Below are positions 8,129 to 13,951 of a DNA stretch of 46,597 nucleotides, one piece after another. Position numbers and translations under genes: made by a program. How positions within the stretch are numbered: position 1 is the stretch's first letter; every line of letters starts with the position of its first letter. The stretch is taken from the NCBI GenBank assembly GCA_003222195.1, contig QHVB01000021.1:1-46597 (forward strand). Reading direction: 5' to 3'. This stretch comes from Gemmatimonadota bacterium (lineage in GTDB: Bacteria > Gemmatimonadota > Gemmatimonadetes > Gemmatimonadales > GWC2-71-9). The notes beneath the pieces were generated by a model, which was not told the DNA's origin, searched no databases, and saw nothing but the letters and a program-made list of their open reading frames with translations.

Positions 8129-8506
8129 CTACCCTTCGAGAATCACGACCGCAGCGGCGTAGTCTCGCTCATGTGAGAGCGTCACGTGCACGCTGCGAAC
8201 CCCCATGGCCTCGGCACGGGCTGCCGCCGCCCCGGAAAGCCGCAGCTCAGGCCTCCCGGCGTCCCCACTCGTCACCTCGATTTGTTGGAATGACACACCC
8301 ACGGCCCAGCCTGTGCCGAGTGCCTTGAAGCAGGCTTCCTTCGCGGCAAACCGCGCCGCCAGCGCCTGGGCACGGTCCGCCCGCGCCTCGCACTCGGTTT
8401 GCTCTGCCGCGGTGAAGACGCGCTCGACGAACTCCGCGCCGTCGTGCAGCAGTGAGCGCTCGACCCTGCCGACTGCCACGACATCCAAACCCACGCCGAG
8501 GATCAT
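8129..8506 (-). CDS. acpS: Holo-[acyl-carrier-protein] synthase
   Basis: A 125-aa phosphopantetheinyl transferase of the AcpS type: it moves the 4'-phosphopantetheine arm of CoA to the serine of carrier proteins. Signature residues are 'GVGLDVVAVGRVE' at the N-terminus (the magnesium-binding Asp) and 'RFAAKEACFKALGTG', with the conserved 'SHERDYAAA' near the end. The ATG at 8506 gives the normal family length, so the upstream extension of the frame is rejected. It starts 1 nt after the rarA stop and ends the long central operon. It is placed to serve both fatty-acid ACP and the special carrier protein at 4024-4284. Confidence 0.93.
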   Translation of the reverse strand: MILGVGLDVVAVGRVERSLLHDGAEFVERVFTAAEQTECEARADRAQALAARFAAKEACFKALGTGWAVGVSFQQIEVTSGDAGRPELRLSGAAAARAEAMGVRSVHVTLSHERDYAAAVVILEG

Positions 8507-8507
8507 C

Positions 8508-9833
8508 TCACTCGATTCCTGCATCTCGCTTGAGCTTTTCCCACGACTCAATCCGCTCCTTGACCGTCTTTTCAAAGCCCACGTCTGCTGGCGTGTACCA
8601 CTTCGCTCCCCGGAGCACCTGCGGCAGATACTCCTGGGGCGTGTACGCCCCATCGTAGTCGTGCGCGTACCGGTATCCCGCCCCGTAGCCCAACCCCTTC
8701 ATTAGTGGAGTGGGAGCGTTCCGGATGTGCAGCGGCACAGGCTCGGCGGGATGCGCCTGGGCGGCGGCCTGCGCTTCGCCGAACGCCGCATACGCTCGAT
8801 TCGATTTAGGAGCCGTCGCCAGATAGATCGTGGCTTCGGCGAGCGCGAGCTCGCCTTCCGGACTGCCCAGGAAGTGATACGCGTCCTTGGCCGCCAGAGC
8901 GACGGTCAATGCGCCCGGATCTGCCAGGCCGATGTCCTCGACCGACATGCGCACGAGTCGCCGCGCGAGGTAGAGCGGGTCCTCGCCCCCGGCCAGCATC
9001 CGCGCGAGCCAATAGAGCGCGCCGTCCACGTCCGAACCCCGCACCGCTTTGTGGAGCGCCGAGATCAGATTGAAGTGCTGCTCTCCGGCCTTGTCATAAA
9101 CCGGCAGCGGGCGTTCGAGTACCTGACGAACGATTTCGGGTGACGCGGGACGGGGGATGGGAGACGGGGAACCCTTGATGTGTTTGAGGACGGCTTCGAG
9201 TGTGTTGAGCGCCCGGCGCGCGTCGCCTTGCGCGTGCGTGACGAGAAGTGCGATTGCGTCTTCGGTCAGTACCCGTCCCTCGTCCCCCTTCCCGCTTCCC
9301 CCAAGCGCCCTTTCGATCACCGTCCGGATGTGCTCGTCTTTGAGCGGTTCCAACACAAATACCCGACACCGCGACAATAACGCGCTCGTCAATTCGAAGC
9401 TGGGATTCTCCGTCGTCGCCCCGATGAGCGTGATGACGCCGTTCTCTACCCACGGAAGAAACGCGTCCTGCTGCCCCTTGTTGAAGCGGTGGATCTCGTC
9501 GCAGAAGAGGATCGTGCCCTGTCCCTGATACTTGAGCCGCTCCTCTGCCTCCTTGATGATTTCCCGTACGCGGGCCACGCCCTCGGTCACGGCGGAAAAC
9601 GGCTCGAAGTGCCGCTCGGTGTAGTTGGCGATGATCCTCGCCAGGGTGGTCTTGCCCGAGCCCGGCGGTCCCCAGAAGATGCAGGAGCCGACTTCGCCAC
9701 GCCGGATCAAATCGCCCAAGGCCTTCCCCGGGCCAAGCAGGTGCTCCTGGCCGAGGAACAGCTCGAGCGTCTTCGGCCGCATCCTCGCGGCGAGCGGTTC
9801 GGTCGAACCCTGGAAAAGCGTCGGCTCACTCAC
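8508..9833 (-). CDS. rarA: Replication-associated recombination AAA+ ATPase RarA/MgsA
   Basis: A 441-aa clamp-loader-like AAA+ ATPase acting at stalled replication forks. Walker A is 'GPPGSGKTTLA', Walker B 'ILFCDEIHRFNKGQQD', sensor 1 'LIGATTENPSFE', and the C-terminal part 'YLARRLVRMSVEDIGLADP' through 'GYGAGYRYAHDYDG' is the RarA tetramerisation region. The start is GTG 9833, overlapping the ZIP stop (GTGA), directly before 'SEPTLFQ', as expected for this family. Two in-frame low-complexity inserts, at residues about 178-187 and 221-229, are coded by G/C-rich word repeats (9272-9302 and 9147-9170) and are not part of the usual protein. Confidence 0.93.
   Translation of the reverse strand: MSEPTLFQGSTEPLAARMRPKTLELFLGQEHLLGPGKALGDLIRRGEVGSCIFWGPPGSGKTTLARIIANYTERHFEPFSAVTEGVARVREIIKEAEERLKYQGQGTILFCDEIHRFNKGQQDAFLPWVENGVITLIGATTENPSFELTSALLSRCRVFVLEPLKDEHIRTVIERALGGSGKGDEGRVLTEDAIALLVTHAQGDARRALNTLEAVLKHIKGSPSPIPRPASPEIVRQVLERPLPVYDKAGEQHFNLISALHKAVRGSDVDGALYWLARMLAGGEDPLYLARRLVRMSVEDIGLADPGALTVALAAKDAYHFLGSPEGELALAEATIYLATAPKSNRAYAAFGEAQAAAQAHPAEPVPLHIRNAPTPLMKGLGYGAGYRYAHDYDGAYTPQEYLPQVLRGAKWYTPADVGFEKTVKERIESWEKLKRDAGIE
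9147..9170. repeat. GGGACGG-type word repeat inside rarA (patch 1)
   Basis: On the plus strand this is a run of G-tracts spaced by AC, AT or AGAC, and it includes the 11-mer GGGACGGGGGA that recurs in ftsK at 20444-20454. It codes the proline/serine-rich RarA stretch 'GSPSPIPRPASP', between helices that are otherwise conserved. Confidence 0.6.
9272..9302. repeat. C-rich word repeat inside rarA (patch 2)
   Basis: The plus strand is C-rich here, the reverse polarity of patch 1 about 100 nt away. The 17-mer CCCGTCCCTCGTCCCCC at 9272-9288 recurs exactly in ftsK at 20517-20533. It codes the glycine-rich RarA segment 'GGSGKGDEG'. Confidence 0.65.
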
Positions 9834-10549
9834 GACACACGGTCCAGCAAAGTCTTCGTCAGGAAAAATACCGCGGCACCAGCGAAGAACGCGGCCGGCA
9901 GCTGCCAACCCTTCTTCCCCTGGAACTCCGGCACAAGGTTGGACGCCGCGACATAGATCGTGACTCCCGCCGAAATCGCCAATCCGTGTTGCACGAGGAA
10001 CCCCAGCTCCTCGGTGAACACGACGCCGATGAGCGTCGCCAGGCCGAGGAGTGCCGCTGCCCCCACCGCCCGCCCGCCCGACCGCCCGCCTGCCAGCATC
10101 AGGCTCGAAATCGTCACACCCTCCGGCAGCTTGTGGAGGAAGATGGCCACGAAGACCACGATGCCCAGCTGCGTTCGCACGAGGAACGCGCTGGCGATTG
10201 CCACGCCGTCGAAGAACGTGTGCAGGAGGAGCCCGACCAGAGCTGACGTGCCTGCGACCGAGCTGACGGGATGCGTCTCCTCACCGAAATGGAAATGCGG
10301 TGTGAGGGTGTGTTGGGTGAGGTGCACCGCGAGATATCCGACGAGCACCAGGGCCGGTGCGATGTTTCCGCTGCGCGACAACGCGGCCGGCAACAGCTCG
10401 ACGATCGCCACCGAGAGCATGAAGCCCGCGCCGAACGCCACCAGGAGCTCGATGACGCGGAGCTCGCGGACCGCCCGCCGCGTGACGGCGAGCGCGCCCA
10501 GCACATTGCCGGCCGCCGCGACCAGGGCATACAACAGGGCCTTAGACAC
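9830..10549 (-). CDS. ZIP-family metal transporter
   Basis: A 239-aa inner-membrane transporter for zinc or other divalent metals, with about eight hydrophobic segments. The paired family signatures are 'HTFFDGVAIASAF' (TM4 type) and 'HKLPEGVTISSLML' (TM5 type), which form the metal site, with a histidine-rich loop 'HLTQHTLTPHFHFGEETH' before them. The start is GTG 10549, giving an 8-nt overlap with the CCA-adding gene; the much longer upstream frame is a shadow of that gene. It overlaps rarA by 4 nt. Direction and metal are not decided by sequence; ZIP proteins generally import into the cytoplasm. Confidence 0.88.
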   Translation of the reverse strand: MSKALLYALVAAAGNVLGALAVTRRAVRELRVIELLVAFGAGFMLSVAIVELLPAALSRSGNIAPALVLVGYLAVHLTQHTLTPHFHFGEETHPVSSVAGTSALVGLLLHTFFDGVAIASAFLVRTQLGIVVFVAIFLHKLPEGVTISSLMLAGGRSGGRAVGAAALLGLATLIGVVFTEELGFLVQHGLAISAGVTIYVAASNLVPEFQGKKGWQLPAAFFAGAAVFFLTKTLLDRVS

Positions 10550-11684
10550 GGGAGAGCAAATACTCCCTGGTGTTGCGAGCGGGGTCCTCGAGCACTTCAT
10601 CGAGCAAGCGCGCCAACATTTCCCCGACGTCGGGCCCGGGGCGCACGCCGGAAGCAATGAGATCGTCGCCGCGCACGGCGAGATCTTTGAGAGACAGCGG
10701 CGGATGCTTCGCCCGAATCGCCGCGACCGCTTTGGCGAGCGAATCGGGGCCTCCGATGAGCAGATCATCCGCGTATTCGCCTGTCTCCGATAGCCACTTT
10801 CGCAGGGCTGCCGCGTTCCGCGGGTCCGGATAGTTCTCGCGCCACTTGCCGATGGCACGGCCGCGCTCGATGTCGCGGTTAGAGCATTTGAGCCGAGTGA
10901 GCAGTGATGCGGGATCCTTGGCGACGTAGGCGGTCACGATCACCGGATCGCGGGGCAGCTTGTCGATGTGAGTGGTATCGCCCAACTCGGGTAGCCAGAT
11001 CCGGGCGGCTCCCACATCTCGCCACAACCCGGCGAGCTTCGACAGCTTTTTCGCCGTCTGAATCCCCTTGAACCATTCATCGCGGACGCGCTCCGCCGAC
11101 AGCTGCGCCAGACCTTGCGCGTTCGCCTTCGCCGCCTCGAGGGTGCGAGCGTGAATCCGAAACTCGAAGCGCGCGCTGAATCGAAGCGCGCGCAGAATCC
11201 GCAGATAGTCCTCCTGGAACCGCCAATTGGGGTCGCCGACCGAGCGGATCAGCTTCTTGGCGAGGTCCTGCTCCCCCTGAAACGGGTCCCGCCACTCGTG
11301 CCGGATCGGATGATACGCGATGGCGTTGACCGTAAAGTCGCGCCGCGCGAGGTCATCCATCAGGGACACGCCAAACTCCACCACCGCATGGCGACCGTCG
11401 GTCTGGATGTCCTTCCGAAAGGTCGTGACCTCGTGCGGGTGATTGGCGCTGTCGAGCACCGCCACCGTACCGTGCTCGATCCCGACCGGGACGGTGCGCT
11501 TGAAGACCTTCTGCACGTCGGCCGGTTTGGCCGACGTGGTGAGATCGAAGTCGTGATTCTCGAGCCCGAGGAGATTGTCGCGGATCGCTCCGCCCACACA
11601 CCACGTTTCGAAGCCCGCGTCCTCGAGCTTCTTGGCAATCTTCAACACTTCGTCGGGAATGGGCAGCTGCGGGGGAAAAGTCAT
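10542..11684 (-). CDS. cca: CCA tRNA nucleotidyltransferase / poly(A) polymerase family
   Basis: A 380-aa class II nucleotidyltransferase that adds or repairs the 3' CCA of tRNAs. Visible are 'CVGGAIRDNLLG' (30-40), the metal-binding aspartates in 'NHDFDLTTSAKP' (D45, D47), 'RRDFTVNAIAY' (114-124) and 'FQEDYLRILRALRFSARFEF', the nucleotide-discriminating and neck region. The C-terminal third carries 'HPPLSLKDLAVRGDDLIASGVRPGP', typical of the tail of this family. No clear HD motif is seen. The start overlaps the SDR stop (ATGA). Whether it is a full CCA enzyme or an A-adding one cannot be judged by eye. Confidence 0.9.
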   Translation of the reverse strand: MTFPPQLPIPDEVLKIAKKLEDAGFETWCVGGAIRDNLLGLENHDFDLTTSAKPADVQKVFKRTVPVGIEHGTVAVLDSANHPHEVTTFRKDIQTDGRHAVVEFGVSLMDDLARRDFTVNAIAYHPIRHEWRDPFQGEQDLAKKLIRSVGDPNWRFQEDYLRILRALRFSARFEFRIHARTLEAAKANAQGLAQLSAERVRDEWFKGIQTAKKLSKLAGLWRDVGAARIWLPELGDTTHIDKLPRDPVIVTAYVAKDPASLLTRLKCSNRDIERGRAIGKWRENYPDPRNAAALRKWLSETGEYADDLLIGGPDSLAKAVAAIRAKHPPLSLKDLAVRGDDLIASGVRPGPDVGEMLARLLDEVLEDPARNTREYLLSRV

Positions 11685-12409
11685 CCGCAGAGGACGGAGC
11701 CGCCGTTTACATTGAGAATCTCACCCGTGATGTGCCGTGCGAGACTGGAGCAGAGGAATACGATCGGGCCGGCGACGTCCTCGGCGCTCGCCACACGCTG
11801 CAACGGAATCGTCCGCTCAATTGCCGCTTTCCCTCCGCCGGCATAGGGCTTCGCCGACATTTCGGTGTCGACCCAGCCGGGCGCCACGCAATTGACCGTG
11901 ATTTTTGGAGCGAGCTCCACGGCGAGCGACTTCGTGATCGAGATGACGGCACCCTTCGTGGCGGCGTAGTCGGCGTGAAACGCCTCGCCGCGCTGACCCG
12001 CGGTGGAAGCGACGAGGACGATGCTCCCGCCTTCCGTCATGCTCGGAATCGCGGCGCGGCAGACATAGATCACGGCGTCGAGGTTGGCACGGCGAGTCGA
12101 CTCCCATTGCTCGTCCGTCAGCTTGGCGACGGGCACATCGTCGGGCGGCCACACGCCGTGGTTGATCACGAGAATGTCCAGCTTCCCGCCCAGTGCCCGG
12201 AGCGCTTCCGCCACCGCCTTGTTAGCGCCGGTCGCCGTGCCGAGGTCGCCTCGCACCGCGGCGGTGATGTGGGATTCGGTGGCCGGTTTGCGGGTGCGGT
12301 AGCCAACCGCGACTTTCACACCGGCACGCGCCAGCAACACCGCCGTCGCGCGCCCGATGCCTCTGCTCCCGCCCGTCACGAACGCGCGCTTGCCGGCGAG
12401 GTCGATCAT
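11681..12409 (-). CDS. Short-chain dehydrogenase/reductase (FabG-like)
   Basis: A 242-aa classical SDR using NAD(P)H. The cofactor motif is 'VTGGSRGIGRA', the structural motif 'ILVINHGVW' stands in for the usual NNAG, the catalytic Ser is in 'IVLVASTAG', the YxxxK is 'YAATKGA', and 'VNCVAPGWVDTEM' follows, as in 3-oxoacyl-ACP reductases. The ATG at 12409 overlaps the SIS-gene stop (ATGA), and its own stop overlaps the cca start. It may be a second FabG or may reduce a product of its unusual neighbours; the substrate is unknown. Confidence 0.87.
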   Translation of the reverse strand: MIDLAGKRAFVTGGSRGIGRATAVLLARAGVKVAVGYRTRKPATESHITAAVRGDLGTATGANKAVAEALRALGGKLDILVINHGVWPPDDVPVAKLTDEQWESTRRANLDAVIYVCRAAIPSMTEGGSIVLVASTAGQRGEAFHADYAATKGAVISITKSLAVELAPKITVNCVAPGWVDTEMSAKPYAGGGKAAIERTIPLQRVASAEDVAGPIVFLCSSLARHITGEILNVNGGSVLCG

Positions 12410-12984
12410 CCCTTGAGCCGGTCCTCCACGAGATCGCATATCACATGCTCGATGGCGAGATGCAGCTCCTGGATACGCGCGGTGTCGGTCGCAGGTACGA
12501 TGAGCACGATATCGGCAAAGTGCTTCAGCTGCCCTCCAGTGCGTCCGAGGAGGGCCACGACGCCCACCCCCCGCGCCTTCGCGGACTGCGCCGCGCGAAT
12601 CACGTTGGGGCTCTCTCCGGACGTGGAATGCAGGATGAGGAGATCGCCCGGCTCGGCAAGGGCTTCGACCTGGCGGGCGAACACCTCCTCGAACCCCATA
12701 TCGTTGGCACAGGCCGTGAGTAACGACGTATCGGTCGTCAGGGCGACCGCGCGCATCGCCGGCCGGGTGGTTTGATAGCGGACGACATACTCGGTGGCGA
12801 GATGCTGCGCGTCGGCGGCGCTACCACCATTGCCGGCAAAGAAGAGTGTGCCGCCTCCGCGCAACGTCGTCTCATACCGCTCGGCGATCGCCGCAATTTC
12901 CTCCGCTTGCTCCGCGGCGACGCGGCCGGCGAGTGTGGCCAGACCGGCGAGCGACTCCCGAATCTTGTCGACGCCTCCCTTCAC
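12406..12984 (-). CDS. SIS-domain isomerase, GmhA-like (sedoheptulose-7-phosphate isomerase family)
   Basis: A 192-aa single SIS domain. Motifs are 'LFFAGNGGSAADAQHLATEYVVRY', 'ALTTDTSLLTACANDMGFEEVFARQV' and 'LLILHSTSGESPNVIRAAQSA', followed by 'ELHLAIEHVICDLVE', all as in GmhA, which makes D-glycero-D-manno-heptose 7-phosphate for LPS core. Length equals that family. The start GTG 12984 overlaps the stop of the GGGPS-like gene (GTGA). No other heptose gene (hldE, gmhB) is in the window, so GmhA function is likely but not certain; a related phosphosugar isomerase is possible. Confidence 0.85.
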   Translation of the reverse strand: MKGGVDKIRESLAGLATLAGRVAAEQAEEIAAIAERYETTLRGGGTLFFAGNGGSAADAQHLATEYVVRYQTTRPAMRAVALTTDTSLLTACANDMGFEEVFARQVEALAEPGDLLILHSTSGESPNVIRAAQSAKARGVGVVALLGRTGGQLKHFADIVLIVPATDTARIQELHLAIEHVICDLVEDRLKG

Positions 12985-13697
12985 CGCACGGCCTCGACGA
13001 ACGCCTCCAGCCCCGCATCGTCTCTGGGCTCTTCCTCTAGAACCGTGCCGATCACGACGAAATCTGCACCCGCCTGCCGGGCGGCCCGCGCCTGCCCAGG
13101 CGTGCGAATCCCGCCCCCGACGAACAACGGCCGCTGGGGCACCGCCGCGCGGCACGCCCGAATCACCTCCACCGAGACGGGCCGCTCGGCGCCACTGCCC
13201 GCGTCGAGGTAGATCGCTTGCATGCCGATCAGGCTGGCCGCGGTCGCGTGCGCGGCGGCCAGCTCAGGCTTGTCAGCAGGGAGCGGGCGCGTCTGACTCA
13301 CGGACTCCACGCTCGTCACGCGGCCACCGTCGATGAGGATGTACGCCGTGGAGAGAGTGGGCACGGGATGTTGCCGCAGAAACGGCACGGCGCGGACGTG
13401 CTCCTCGATCAGATACTGTGGATTGCGCCCGGAGACGAGCGACAAGAACAGCACCAGATCCACCTGATCGGTCAGCTGCATCGCGGAGCCGGGAAACAGC
13501 GCGACCGGAACACCTGGCGCGCTGTCCCGCAGGGCGCGGGCCACCTCGTGCGTTTGCGCCGCGCCGTCGAACGAGGAGCCGATCAGGAAGCCCCGCACTC
13601 CCGCCGCTTTCGCCGCCCGGCCGATGCGCGCCGCCTCCGCGCCGTTGGTCCGGACCGGATCGACGAGGACGAGCAAGCCCTGACCTTCAAGTCTCAT
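12981..13697 (-). CDS. Geranylgeranylglyceryl phosphate synthase-like protein (GGGPS/PcrB family)
   Basis: A 238-aa TIM-barrel prenyltransferase homologue. The family joins a prenyl diphosphate to glycerol 1-phosphate, the first step of archaeal-type ether lipids. Seen here: 'LLVLVDPVRTNG' at the N-terminus, 'GFLIGSSFDGA', 'LFPGSAMQLTDQVDLVLFLS', 'SGRNPQYLIEEH', 'AIYLDAGSGAERPVS', 'LFVGGGIRTPGQARAARQAGADFVVIGTVLEEE', the last two being the phosphate-binding loops. It starts with ATGA overlap after the small hypothetical gene. A polyprenyl synthetase that could supply the prenyl donor is at 30683-31672. A glycerol-1-phosphate dehydrogenase was not seen in the window. Confidence 0.87.
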   Translation of the reverse strand: MRLEGQGLLVLVDPVRTNGAEAARIGRAAKAAGVRGFLIGSSFDGAAQTHEVARALRDSAPGVPVALFPGSAMQLTDQVDLVLFLSLVSGRNPQYLIEEHVRAVPFLRQHPVPTLSTAYILIDGGRVTSVESVSQTRPLPADKPELAAAHATAASLIGMQAIYLDAGSGAERPVSVEVIRACRAAVPQRPLFVGGGIRTPGQARAARQAGADFVVIGTVLEEEPRDDAGLEAFVEAVR

Positions 13698-13951
13698 GGA
13701 TGCATCTCCTCAGCCTGGGCTTCGAAGGCGTACGTGGCAAACGCGTCGGCCGCGAGCAGATCGAGGGCGAGCTCACGCCCTCCTGCGGGGCGAGCGGCAA
13801 CCCCGGCGAGCAGCTCGTCGCCGAGCCGCGCCAGATGGGCGGGGAGACCGAGCGCTGTCTCACGGACTGCAGCACGCAGCCGCTCCCGCAATGCCAGAGG
13901 CGGTGTTGGACGGCGCGAGTCGAGCCAGGCCAGGATCTCGTCGCGAGTCAT
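13694..13951 (-). CDS. Small uncharacterised protein between alaS and the GGGPS-like gene
   Basis: An 85-aa, mostly helical and acidic protein that I do not recognise. It has no signal peptide, no membrane segment and no cysteine. The N-terminus 'MTRDEILAWLDSR' is followed by an alanine/leucine-rich helix pair. It is supported as a gene by its position: ATG overlaps the alaS stop (ATGA) and its own stop overlaps the GGGPS-like ATG (ATGA), the same packing as its neighbours. Confidence 0.65.
   Translation of the reverse strand: MTRDEILAWLDSRRPTPPLALRERLRAAVRETALGLPAHLARLGDELLAGVAARPAGGRELALDLLAADAFATYAFEAQAEEMHP

Noticed and set aside
10550-10858. N-terminal extension of the ZIP transporter
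   Set aside because: It is a shadow of the cca gene in another frame; the membrane protein begins at the GTG at 10549.
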